DNA of 64,000 nucleotides from Pukyongia salina (GTDB lineage: Bacteria > Bacteroidota > Bacteroidia > Flavobacteriales > Flavobacteriaceae): positions 1,984,001 through 2,048,000 of the forward strand of contig NZ_CP027062.1 of the NCBI RefSeq assembly GCF_002966125.1, in the 5' to 3' direction. Both the position numbers and the translations under genes were made by a program. Below the pieces are notes generated by a model. That model was not told where the DNA came from, ran no database searches, and saw only the letters and a list, made by a program, of their open reading frames with translations. The stretch's first letter is position 1. Each line of letters starts with the position of its first letter. Shown here piece by piece: positions 47,552-54,168 of this stretch.

Positions 47552-48304
47552 ATGAGAAAACAAATTGTAGCCGGAAACTGGAAAATGAATTGCGACCTGG
47601 CGGAAACCGAGGCACTTTTAAATGTATTGAAATCACAGATCATACCGGAGTCGACGCAGGTTATGGTGGCGCCTCCATTTACCAATCTGCAACACGCCTT
47701 CCAATCGGTTAAGGACCACCCTATAACCGTTGCCGCACAGAATATGCACCAGGCTGAGAACGGCGCCTATACCGGAGAGGTTTCGGCGGCCATGCTGAAG
47801 AGTGTTGGAATAAAACATGTGATCCTTGGTCATAGTGAACGGCGAGCTTATTTCGGAGAAAATAATGCGCTTCTGGCGGAGAAAGTGGCAACAGCCTTTC
47901 GCTATGATATGACCGTGATCTTTTGTTTTGGAGAAGAATTGATAGACCGTCAGCACGGACGCGAATTTGATGTGGTTAAAGATCAATTAAAGCATGGGAT
48001 CTTTCAAATTTCTGAAAACGACTGGAAGCAGGTAATACTTGCCTACGAACCGGTTTGGGCCATCGGAACAGGGGAAACTGCCAGCCCGGAACAGGCGCAG
48101 GAAATGCATGCTTTTATACGTCGCACTATTGCCGAACACTTTTCTGAGGCGACTGCAAAGGAAGTATCGATATTATATGGAGGAAGTGTAAAACCCGGAA
48201 ATGCAGCAGAGATATTTGGTAAAGAAGATGTGGATGGTGGTCTCATTGGGGGAGCCTCTCTGGACGCGGAAAGCTTTATGGCCATTGTAAACGCATTTAA
48301 ATAA
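47552..48304 (+). CDS. tpiA: triosephosphate isomerase
   Basis: TpiA interconverts the two triose phosphates in glycolysis. The 250-residue barrel has GNWKMNCDLAE (catalytic Asn/Lys), HVILGHSERRAYFGE (catalytic His), ILAYEPVWAIGTGETASPEQ (catalytic Glu) and ILYGGSVKPGNAAEI. It is followed at 20 bp by prmA and probably forms an operon tpiA-prmA-clpS. Confidence 0.97.
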   Translation: MRKQIVAGNWKMNCDLAETEALLNVLKSQIIPESTQVMVAPPFTNLQHAFQSVKDHPITVAAQNMHQAENGAYTGEVSAAMLKSVGIKHVILGHSERRAYFGENNALLAEKVATAFRYDMTVIFCFGEELIDRQHGREFDVVKDQLKHGIFQISENDWKQVILAYEPVWAIGTGETASPEQAQEMHAFIRRTIAEHFSEATAKEVSILYGGSVKPGNAAEIFGKEDVDGGLIGGASLDAESFMAIVNAFK

Positions 48305-48324
48305 TTTGCATCAGAGCAACATAC

Positions 48325-49161
48325 ATGGCCCAGACCTACATAGAATATAAGTTTAGTGTTTTACCATTGCAGCCGGGAAGTGAGATACTTATCGCCCAGT
48401 TAGGTGAACTAGGCTTCGAGAGTTTTGTTGAGACGGATGAAGGGGTGGACGCTTACATTCTGAAGGACAAGTGGGAGCCAGAGAAGCTGGAGGGAGTTCA
48501 GCTTTTAAATAATGAGGAATTCATTATTGGCTACACCTCCCGGATCATAGAACAGGTAAACTGGAACGAAGAGTGGGAGCGAAATTTCGAGCCTATTGAA
48601 GTTTCAGAGCAATGTGTGGTTCGCGCTCCTTTCCATAGTACTTTCCATGTAAGCTACGAGATCATCATAGAACCAAAAATGTCTTTCGGGACGGGACACC
48701 ATGAAACCACTCATATGATGCTGGAATACCTGTTAGAGGCTGATATGCAAGGCAAAACAGTGCTGGATATGGGGTGCGGTACGGCTGTGCTGGCCATACT
48801 GGCCGAGATGCGCGGGGCCGGGGATGTGGATGCTATCGATATAGATGCCTGGTGTGTGGAGAATTCGGGAGAGAATATAAGCAGGAACAATTGCAGGAAT
48901 ATCAAAGTAGCTTTAGGCGATTCGACAGTGATAGATTCAGTAAAAAAATACGATGTGGTGATCGCAAACATCAACAGGAATGTTTTGCTGAAAGATATCG
49001 GGATCTATGCGGATATACTTAAAGAAGACGGGATGTTGTTGCTTAGCGGTTTTTATTTAGAAGACCTCGAGATCATCCGGAAAAGCTGTGTTACCCACGG
49101 GTTAAAATATGTTAATAACAAGCTTCGGAATAATTGGGTTGCCGTAAAATTTGTAAATTAG
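48325..49161 (+). CDS. prmA: ribosomal protein L11 methyltransferase
   Basis: A 278-residue PrmA: an N-terminal L11-recognition domain, a linker with NWNEEWERNFEPIEV, and a C-terminal class I methyltransferase with SFGTGHHETTHMML, TVLDMGCGTAVLAILAEMRG, DAIDIDAWCVENSGENI and VVIANINRNVLLKDI. It trimethylates ribosomal protein L11. It lies between tpiA and clpS on the same strand at short spacing. Confidence 0.95.
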   Translation: MAQTYIEYKFSVLPLQPGSEILIAQLGELGFESFVETDEGVDAYILKDKWEPEKLEGVQLLNNEEFIIGYTSRIIEQVNWNEEWERNFEPIEVSEQCVVRAPFHSTFHVSYEIIIEPKMSFGTGHHETTHMMLEYLLEADMQGKTVLDMGCGTAVLAILAEMRGAGDVDAIDIDAWCVENSGENISRNNCRNIKVALGDSTVIDSVKKYDVVIANINRNVLLKDIGIYADILKEDGMLLLSGFYLEDLEIIRKSCVTHGLKYVNNKLRNNWVAVKFVN

Positions 49162-49168
49162 CTTTGTT

Positions 49169-49444
49169 ATGAGTACCCGCGAAAAACACGAAGAAGAAGT
49201 ACTTCTTGCCGTAAAAGAAGGCATAGAAAACCAGATCGTTTTGTACAATGATGAGGTAAATACCTTCGATCATGTTATCGAAATGCTCATCCATGCCTGC
49301 GATCACACCCCGGAACAAGCCGAGCAATGTTCGCTTATTGTTCATTACAAAGGTAAGTGTACGGTAAAAACCGGCCCTTTTGAAGACCTTAAACCTCGTT
49401 GCACCCTTTTACTCAATGCCGGACTTTCGGCTGAAATTGTATAG
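49169..49444 (+). CDS. clpS: ATP-dependent Clp protease adaptor ClpS
   Basis: ClpS delivers N-degron substrates to ClpA/ClpC-ClpP. The 91-residue protein shows VLYNDEVNTFDHVIEMLIHA, in which NDxxxTxxxV lies at the N-degron-binding site, then CDHTPEQAEQCSLIVHYKGK. It is the last gene of the tpiA-prmA-clpS group; 424 bp of noncoding, palindrome-rich DNA follows. Confidence 0.95.
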   Translation: MSTREKHEEEVLLAVKEGIENQIVLYNDEVNTFDHVIEMLIHACDHTPEQAEQCSLIVHYKGKCTVKTGPFEDLKPRCTLLLNAGLSAEIV

Positions 49445-49637
49445 GGGGAATTGCTTCATTCTATAAAAATTATAAACCCACCACCTAAGAGGTGAGATTT
49501 TACAGGCAAATGTTTCTTTGAGTTCCTTACTCTAAATGAAAAGCAACAAACCTGCGGTGTGCTCTTTATTACAGTAAACCGTTTTACACGCAACACACAG
49601 GATTACCTTCGGTGTTCCTAACAAAGCTCCGCTTTGA

Positions 49638-49697
49638 AATTAGTTCAAACAAAAAAACGCTCAAGCAAGCTTGGCGTTTTTTCTAATTGAACTAATT
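49638..49697. terminator. nested hairpin with bidirectional terminator
   Basis: The inner stem AAAAAACGC / GCGTTTTTT with CAAGC / GCTTG (49652-49682) is framed by an exact 11-bp inverted repeat AATTAGTTCAA (49638-49648) and TTGAACTAATT (49687-49697). It can act as a terminator on both strands. Confidence 0.65.
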
Positions 49698-49702
49698 ATT
49701 CG

Positions 49703-49771
49703 TGACCTCGGCAGGATTACCTTCGGTGTTCCTTTGAACTCCATAGTCTAAATGAAAAGCAACAAACCTGC
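49703..49771 (-). pseudogene. 3' relic of tRNA-Arg (nt 50-74) with a T-loop insertion
   Basis: On the minus strand GCAGGTTTG is followed by 44 extra bases and then AATCCTGCCGAGGTCA. Without the 44 bases this equals nucleotides 50-74 of the intact tRNA-Arg at 49869-49942 (T-arm and acceptor 3' strand). The insertion falls within the T-loop between TTTG and AAT. The 16-base 3' part is identical to the intact gene; the 9-base part is short, so chance cannot be fully excluded for that half. Confidence 0.65.
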
Positions 49772-49831
49772 GGTTTGTGATTTTTTTATTTTCAATACGA
49801 TTCCAGAGCAAGCTCTGATCTCATTCAAATA

Positions 49832-49858
49832 AAAAAGCTCACTGGAAAGTGAGCTTTT
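49832..49858 (-). terminator. terminator after tRNA-Arg
   Basis: An 11-bp stem AAAAGCTCACT / AGTGAGCTTTT around loop GGAA, 10 bp past the tRNA 3' end, with a T-tract on the minus strand. Confidence 0.85.
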
Positions 49859-49868
49859 CATTCTTAAG

Positions 49869-49942
49869 TGACCTCGGCAGGATTCAAACCTGCAACCTTC
49901 TGAGCCGTAATCAGATGCGCTATTCAGTTGCGCCACGAGGCC
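49869..49942 (-). tRNA. tRNA-Arg (anticodon ACG)
   Basis: A 74-nt cloverleaf folds completely: acceptor GGCCTCG / CGAGGTC (one G-T pair), D-stem GCGC / GCGC with loop AACTGAATA, anticodon stem TCTGA / TCAGA with loop TTACGGC, variable AGGTT, and T-stem GCAGG / CCTGC with loop TTTGAAT; discriminator A. The anticodon ACG reads CGN arginine codons after A-to-I editing. CCA is not encoded. Its first 19 nt overlap the end of the adjacent GIY-YIG reading frame. Confidence 0.97.
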
Positions 49943-50172
49943 TTTTTTATATATTCCCTACCCTGACCACTTTTCAGGAACTTTTCTCTTGAAAGAGCTC
50001 CCTCCTTATTATCAAATGCCTCTACGAAGAGGATTTCATAGGGTCGGTAAGGTTTAGTTGATCGATTCTTTCCTGCGTTATGCTCACGCAATCGCCTGGG
50101 GACATTTGTTGAAAAACCAACATAATGCTTTTCGATCATTGTACTTTTAAGAACGTAAACATAATATTTCAT
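49924..50172 (-). CDS. GIY-YIG nuclease, copy 1, frame ending inside tRNA-Arg
   Basis: An 82-residue stand-alone GIY-YIG domain. YYVYVLKST corresponds to the GIY strand, KHYVGFSTNVPRRLREHN to YIG with the catalytic Tyr and Arg, and REKFLKSGQGRE to the part with the metal-binding Glu. Small proteins like this (URI/YhbQ type) are common near tRNA and rRNA genes in flavobacteria. The last residues ASWRN and the stop are encoded by nucleotides 1-19 of the intact tRNA-Arg, so processing of the tRNA would remove the end of the message. It differs from copies 2 and 3 by one Val-to-Ile type change. Confidence 0.8.
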   Translation of the reverse strand: MKYYVYVLKSTMIEKHYVGFSTNVPRRLREHNAGKNRSTKPYRPYEILFVEAFDNKEGALSREKFLKSGQGREYIKKASWRN

Positions 50173-50179
50173 ATGTTTC

Positions 50180-50249
50180 TCAGATGCGCCCCGCCATAGG
50201 CGGGCTCGTATTCAGCCTGTCCGCCTCAGGCGGATTGCGCCACGAGGCC
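50180..50249 (-). pseudogene. tRNA-Arg 5' relic (nt 1-32) with two palindromic insertions, copy 1
   Basis: Read on the minus strand, GGCCTCGTGGCGCAA, CTGAATA and GCGCATCTGA together equal nt 1-32 of the intact tRNA. They are separated by two inserts of exactly 19 nt: one at 50216-50234 (15-nt palindrome TCCGCCTGAGGCGGA plus CAGG) and one at 50190-50208 (CGAG plus the palindrome CCCGCCTATGGCGGG). The match stops exactly at the end of the 5' anticodon-stem strand; the next GIY-YIG ATG follows 8 bp later. Confidence 0.85.
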
Positions 50250-50479
50250 TTTTTTATATATTCCCTACCCTGACCACTTTTCAGGAACTTTTCTCTTGAA
50301 AGAGCTCCCTCCTTATTATCAAATGCCTCTATGAAGAGGATTTCATAGGGTCGGTAAGGTTTAGTTGATCGATTCTTTCCTGCGTTATGCTCACGCAATC
50401 GCCTGGGGACATTTGTTGAAAAACCAACATAATGCTTTTCGATCATTGTACTTTTAAGAACGTAAACATAATATTTCAT
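50180..50479 (-). CDS. GIY-YIG nuclease, copy 2
   Basis: A 99-residue copy of the nuclease. The first 82 residues match copy 1 except for one position. Because the tRNA relic that follows is split by palindromes, the frame reads through it and gains 17 residues (PPEADRLNTSPPMAGRI) before stopping at the TGA of TCTGA. The tail is thus made of tRNA relic and palindromic elements. Whether all three copies are expressed is unknown. Confidence 0.75.
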   Translation of the reverse strand: MKYYVYVLKSTMIEKHYVGFSTNVPRRLREHNAGKNRSTKPYRPYEILFIEAFDNKEGALSREKFLKSGQGREYIKKASWRNPPEADRLNTSPPMAGRI

Positions 50480-50486
50480 ATGTTTC

Positions 50487-50556
50487 TCAGATGCGCCCCG
50501 CCATAGGCGGGCTCGTATTCAGCCTGTCCGCCTCAGGCGGATTGCGCCACGAGGCC
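50487..50556 (-). pseudogene. tRNA-Arg 5' relic, copy 2
   Basis: Identical in layout to the relic at 50180-50249, shifted by 307 bp, with both 19-nt palindromic inserts in the same places. Confidence 0.85.
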
Positions 50557-50786
50557 TTTTTTATATATTCCCTACCCTGACCACTTTTCAGGAACTTTTC
50601 TCTTGAAAGAGCTCCCTCCTTATTATCAAATGCCTCTATGAAGAGGATTTCATAGGGTCGGTAAGGTTTAGTTGATCGATTCTTTCCCGCGTTATGCTCA
50701 CGCAATCGCCTGGGGACATTTGTTGAAAAACCAACATAATGCTTTTCGATCACTGTACTTTTAAGAACGTAAACATAATATTTCAT
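50487..50786 (-). CDS. GIY-YIG nuclease, copy 3
   Basis: A 99-residue copy, nearly identical to copy 2; it has STVIEKH in place of STMIEKH. It is the first of the three in transcript order, and is preceded by the outermost tRNA relic. Its C-terminal 17 residues again come from the relic of the next unit. It diverges from apt. Confidence 0.75.
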   Translation of the reverse strand: MKYYVYVLKSTVIEKHYVGFSTNVPRRLREHNAGKNRSTKPYRPYEILFIEAFDNKEGALSREKFLKSGQGREYIKKASWRNPPEADRLNTSPPMAGRI

Positions 50787-50793
50787 ATGTTTC

Positions 50794-50863
50794 TCAGATG
50801 CGCCCCGCCATAGGCGGGCTCGTATTCAGCCTGTCCGCCTCAGGCGGATTGCGCCACGAGGCC
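50794..50863 (-). pseudogene. tRNA-Arg 5' relic, copy 3 (outermost)
   Basis: Same structure as the other two relics. Beyond it (from 50872) the sequence no longer matches the array, so this may be the 5' half of the tRNA gene that was first interrupted. Its counterpart would be the 3' relic at 49703-49771. Confidence 0.85.
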
Positions 50864-50965
50864 TTTTTTATTCCTCAGATAGTTTGCAAAATTACGCCCT
50901 ATTCTGTAGGGGTGCAAATATATTTCTTTTTACCTTTAACGACAAAGCACTTTTTCAAAAAAAAC

Positions 50966-51481
50966 ATGATCGATATAGAATCCTTGATCCGGGATATCCC
51001 GGACTTTCCCAAACCCGGAGTGGTATTTAAAGATATCACCCCACTGCTCATGGACGCGAAGGCCATTGCTTACTGTACAGAAGAGCTGGCAAATCTTACC
51101 GAAAGGCAGCACGTAGATAAAGTAGTTGGGATAGAATCCAGGGGTTTCTTTTTCGCTACCCTGCTTGCTAAAGAGCTCAACGCTGGTTTCGTTCCACTAC
51201 GCAAAGCGGGTAAATTACCCTACCATACCTTAAAAGAACCTTACCTGCTGGAATATGGTATGGATTCGCTGGAAATACATGAGGATGCTATTTCTAAAGG
51301 GGATAAGGTGGTGCTTCACGACGATGTACTGGCAACCGGGGGAACTGCGCAGGCGGCCTGTAAACTCATTGAAAAACTGGGTGGGGAGATCGTACAATGT
51401 AATTTCCTGATCGAATTGTCTTTCCTTCGGGGTTCCGATAAGATTAGAAGACACGACATACGGTCGCTGTTAACGTATTAA
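50966..51481 (+). CDS. apt: adenine phosphoribosyltransferase
   Basis: Apt salvages adenine to AMP using PRPP. The 171-residue protein has IRDIPDFPKPGVVFKDITPL, VVGIESRGFFFATLLA, FVPLRKAGKLPYHT and the PRPP motif VVLHDDVLATGGTAQAA. The ATG at 50966 is the usual start; an open frame reaching back to 50798 is read-through of the tRNA relic and is rejected. Confidence 0.95.
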   Translation: MIDIESLIRDIPDFPKPGVVFKDITPLLMDAKAIAYCTEELANLTERQHVDKVVGIESRGFFFATLLAKELNAGFVPLRKAGKLPYHTLKEPYLLEYGMDSLEIHEDAISKGDKVVLHDDVLATGGTAQAACKLIEKLGGEIVQCNFLIELSFLRGSDKIRRHDIRSLLTY

Positions 51482-51630
51482 TCCAACGCATTTTTTGTTA
51501 CCCAAAGTCGGTACCCGAAGATGGCAAGCTGTAGTTTTGTCGCCTTGGTAAGATCCAATCGCCTTTTGGAATAACTGGGCAAAATTGCCTTATTGAGTTT
51601 TGCAAGCAGCTTGAAAATATGCTTTTTCAT
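51478..51630 (-). CDS. conserved small basic protein (about 50 aa)
   Basis: A 50-residue frame (starts MKKHIFKLLAKLNKAILPSY, ends VTKNALD). It is rich in Lys and Leu and likely helical. Short proteins of this form are conserved in flavobacteria and are often labelled SsrA-binding protein, but no SmpB domain is present, so I leave the function open. The ATG at 51630 and the position in an otherwise empty gap support it. Its stop overlaps the apt stop by 4 bp. Confidence 0.65.
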   Translation of the reverse strand: MKKHIFKLLAKLNKAILPSYSKRRLDLTKATKLQLAIFGYRLWVTKNALD

Positions 51631-51651
51631 ATCTTAAAAATACAAATAAAA

Positions 51652-51671
51652 ATCCCGCCGAAAGGCGGGAT
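51652..51671 (-). terminator. terminator after the M56 peptidase gene
   Basis: Stem ATCCCGCC / GGCGGGAT with a GAAA-type loop, followed on the minus strand by TTTTTATTTG. Confidence 0.8.
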
Positions 51672-51693
51672 AAACACTTCAACACCGGAAGTA

Positions 51694-53652
51694 CTACTGA
51701 ATATCAATGAGAAGATCGTCAATAGGTTTACCATCATCCGCCTGAGCAGAGATCGTTTGTTTACTTCCTTTATTGTTGTCTACAGTAATACGAATACTCG
51801 TGATCTCGCCATTGGCATTTCGCTTTAATTTACTGTATTTAAAATCCACACCCTTGGCGCCCAGCTTGGATTTCATTTTCTCTAAACTGGCATCAGTGGT
51901 GTTCTTATCGATCCTTATGTGGTGGTCGCTGTCACTTAGCATGAGTTTTCCCGATTTACCTTTACCCGAGCTTACAACGAAAATATTATCCTCGGCCTCA
52001 TTGCTTCCAGAACCGGCAATTTTATAGGTTTTTACGATCTCTTCTTCATCCTCGTCATCGAACAGACCACCGTCATCGTCGTCACTTTCTATGATAACCG
52101 ACTTGCGCTTTTCTCTCAACCGGTCTTTCATTTCTCTTCGTTTTTTTGTCATTTCATCACGTATCACATCACGCTCTTCTCTAATCTCTTCCCGCATTCT
52201 ATCCCGGTCTTCTCTTACTTTTTCTATCTCACGCCTGCGCATATCCGACCTTTCCTTCATTCTTTCTGCACGGGCATAAGCTCTTTCGGCTCGTCTGGCT
52301 TCAACTTCTTCAGAATAGAATCCACTTTTCCCGTCTTCCTTGATATAGAAAACAAAATCCGCGATCGCCTCATCATCCGAAATAGAATAATTTCCATTAC
52401 TGTCTTTACTGCTGTATTGAAAAGAAATAGAGGTGATCTCCTTGTTCTTGTTTCTTTTTACAGAATAACTAATTTCGACACCGTGATCCTTTTTTAGTTT
52501 ACTCTTCATTTTCTCCAGTTCTGCATCGGTGGTGTTCTTGGTGATCTTGAACTCTATATCGCCGCCGGTGGTCACAGCAGGTATCCGGTTCGTTTCTTTT
52601 TCTTCGGAAATTTCGGCAATGGTTTCCTTCTGAAGGTTTTCGGTGTTACTGAAAGATTTTTCACTGGCCGCGATCTTGCCGGTTTCACGTTGTTTTTCAG
52701 AATTTATTTCTGAAGGATTTTCAGAATTCAACAAATTATCTGATACCGTTTCGGGTATAGACTCCGGGATAACCTCTTTGTAAGCGATCTCTTCCCGAAT
52801 GTTGAAACTCCATAAAAAGATTGCTAGAAGCGGTAATACGGTAGCTACCTTGAGAACATGGTGCTTTTTTGATGTGCGTTTGTTTAACATAATGATTCGT
52901 TTTTTGATGAATGATTTATAAAAATTTGTTGTTAATGAGGGTGTATATCGAGCCGATGACGCTCTTACAAGGGCTAACTGATAGTCTTTTTTCGAATCTA
53001 CAGAAATGATAGTGGCATTGTCTGCCAAAAACTCCAGGTTTTCCTCTACGCTTTTCTTGTACAACCAGGCCAGCGGATTCGCCCATTGGATAATGATGAG
53101 CAGATTTGCAAGTATGATGTCTGTAGAATGCCACTGAAATGCGTGTGCCTGCTCATGCTTAAGTATCATTTGCAGTTCGTCCTCCTGGTGTAATTCGGGA
53201 TTGAAAACGATATAATTGAAAAAGGAGAACGGGGCCAGTTTTTTCGTTACCCGTACATAATTGAATCCCCTGTAGCGTTTAGAGGGATTATTATGGAGCA
53301 GGAGAATTAGCGAAGTTAGCTCACGTACAAACCTGAAGAAAACAAAACTACATCCTATAAGGTAGGACAACAGGAGTACATTCCACCAGTCGATCTCGAA
53401 ACCGGGTTCGGCAATTACTGCAGAGGGTTGATGATCAACAGTACTCATAGTAACTTCTGAGATCACAGGTGGGTCTATATACACCGTTTGAGTGAAATAA
53501 AGTATTGGTAGCAGGAAGGAGGCAACAACCCCGGCAAGCAGATAGAACCTATGGGCTGTAAAATGAGTTTCTTTCCGAAGAAAAAGAATATAGATCACAT
53601 AAAATAAGGTGAGGATGGCGGCCGACTTAAGCAAGTAGATGATAATTTCCAT
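51694..53652 (-). CDS. M56 (BlaR1-type) membrane metallopeptidase
   Basis: A 652-residue protein with four membrane segments and the zinc motif HEQAH (His166, Glu167, His170) in LKHEQAHAFQWHSTDI, as in BlaR1/MecR1 sensors. Instead of a penicillin-binding sensor, the C-terminal half contains a charged Arg/Glu coiled segment (about residues 455-520) and two related modules (KNTTDAELEKMKSKLKKD ... and KNTTDASLEKMKSKLGAK ...). It probably senses an envelope signal and inactivates the adjacent BlaI-type repressor. The gene follows the repressor by 1 bp. Confidence 0.9.
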   Translation of the reverse strand: MEIIIYLLKSAAILTLFYVIYILFLRKETHFTAHRFYLLAGVVASFLLPILYFTQTVYIDPPVISEVTMSTVDHQPSAVIAEPGFEIDWWNVLLLSYLIGCSFVFFRFVRELTSLILLLHNNPSKRYRGFNYVRVTKKLAPFSFFNYIVFNPELHQEDELQMILKHEQAHAFQWHSTDIILANLLIIIQWANPLAWLYKKSVEENLEFLADNATIISVDSKKDYQLALVRASSARYTPSLTTNFYKSFIKKRIIMLNKRTSKKHHVLKVATVLPLLAIFLWSFNIREEIAYKEVIPESIPETVSDNLLNSENPSEINSEKQRETGKIAASEKSFSNTENLQKETIAEISEEKETNRIPAVTTGGDIEFKITKNTTDAELEKMKSKLKKDHGVEISYSVKRNKNKEITSISFQYSSKDSNGNYSISDDEAIADFVFYIKEDGKSGFYSEEVEARRAERAYARAERMKERSDMRRREIEKVREDRDRMREEIREERDVIRDEMTKKRREMKDRLREKRKSVIIESDDDDGGLFDDEDEEEIVKTYKIAGSGSNEAEDNIFVVSSGKGKSGKLMLSDSDHHIRIDKNTTDASLEKMKSKLGAKGVDFKYSKLKRNANGEITSIRITVDNNKGSKQTISAQADDGKPIDDLLIDIQ

Positions 53653-53653
53653 A

Positions 53654-54010
53654 TTACTTCTTGTTTTCGATTATTTCAAGGATTTCTCGTAATTCTTCCG
53701 CACTGATCTTCTCTTCTTTAGCGAAAAAGGAAACCATACTTTTATAATTATTGTTGAAATACCGTTTCATGGCAAGATTCATAAAACGTTTGGTATATTC
53801 TTCTTTGGATACCAGCGGATAATACTGGTGGGTCTTACCATAGGCGTTGTATGCCACGTAGCCTTTCTCTTCCAGATTGCGAACAATAGTGGAAATGGTA
53901 TTGTAATGTTGCTTCTCGGGTAGTTGGGCAAGGATGTCCTTAACAAAGCCTTTTTCCAGCTTCCATAAGGCCTGCATTACCTCTTCTTCTTTATTTGTTA
54001 ATCGTTCCAT
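53654..54010 (-). CDS. BlaI/MecI/CopY-family transcriptional repressor
   Basis: A 118-residue winged-helix repressor: MERLTNKEEEVMQALWKLEK, then DILAQLPEKQHYNTISTIVR (recognition helix), NLEEKGYVAYNAYGKTHQYY (wing), and a C-terminal dimerisation helix. Members dimerise on inverted repeats and are cleaved when the partner M56 protease is activated. The operon's own promoter carries two matching palindromes (54024-54059), which supports autorepression. Confidence 0.93.
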   Translation of the reverse strand: MERLTNKEEEVMQALWKLEKGFVKDILAQLPEKQHYNTISTIVRNLEEKGYVAYNAYGKTHQYYPLVSKEEYTKRFMNLAMKRYFNNNYKSMVSFFAKEEKISAEELREILEIIENKK

Positions 54011-54014
54011 ACAA

Positions 54015-54059
54015 CAAACATAAAACTATTTTTATAGTTATACAACTGTTTTTATAGTT
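54015..54059 (-). promoter_or_regulatory. promoter and double operator of the BlaI-type operon
   Basis: On the minus strand a -33 TTG (54045-54043) and a -7 TATGTTTG (54022-54015) are spaced by 20 bp, an ideal Bacteroidetes promoter. Palindrome AACTATTTTTATAGTT (54024-54039) fills the spacer, and a near copy AACTGTTTTTATAGTT (54044-54059) covers the -33. The two boxes are exactly 20 bp apart, so dimers would bind side by side and block RNA polymerase. Confidence 0.8.
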
Positions 54060-54168
54060 ATATAACTTAAATTTTAGTTAATTATTTTATTAAGGCTTCA
54101 ATTTATTTACTTTGAAAGGTTACATCGGCGGTCGCTTTTTTTTATCTTCGCGGCATACCTTATTATAT

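Larger units (their letters stand above)
49445..49868. other. palindrome-rich noncoding region downstream of tRNA-Arg
   Basis: No credible gene. The region holds two direct-repeat pairs: 28 bp identical at 49531-49558 and 49747-49774, and 22 bp identical at 49598-49619 and 49712-49733. Short palindromes are dense, for example CACCTCTTAGGTG, GTAAAACGGTTTAC, CAAAGCGGAGCTTTG, AAACCGCAGGTTT and CAGAGCTTGCTCTG. It also contains the tRNA 3' relic at 49703-49771. It looks like layered remnants of small palindromic elements around a tRNA insertion site. Confidence 0.7.
49928..50871. repeat. three tandem 307-bp units plus a 23-bp partial unit
   Basis: Units run 49928-50234, 50235-50541 and 50542-50848; the motif TTGCGCCACGAGGCC opens each and recurs at 50849. 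Each unit holds one GIY-YIG gene and one tRNA-Arg 5' relic. I see only about three base differences among the units (for example tctacg/tctatg, tcctgcg/tcccgcg, tcattg/tcactg), so amplification is recent or the copies are kept alike by conversion. Confidence 0.95.

Noticed and set aside
49748-49936. A 62-residue frame starting MAQLNSASDYGSEGCRFESC on the minus strand
   Set aside because: It is the translation of the tRNA-Arg gene itself, a well-known false protein pattern.
49928-50871. The array as a prophage or integrative element attachment site
   Set aside because: tRNA fragments flank it, but no integrase or phage gene is present and each unit is only 307 bp.
50798-50965. N-terminal extension of apt reaching into the repeat array
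   Set aside because: It reads through tRNA relic sequence; the conserved Apt N-terminus begins at 50966.
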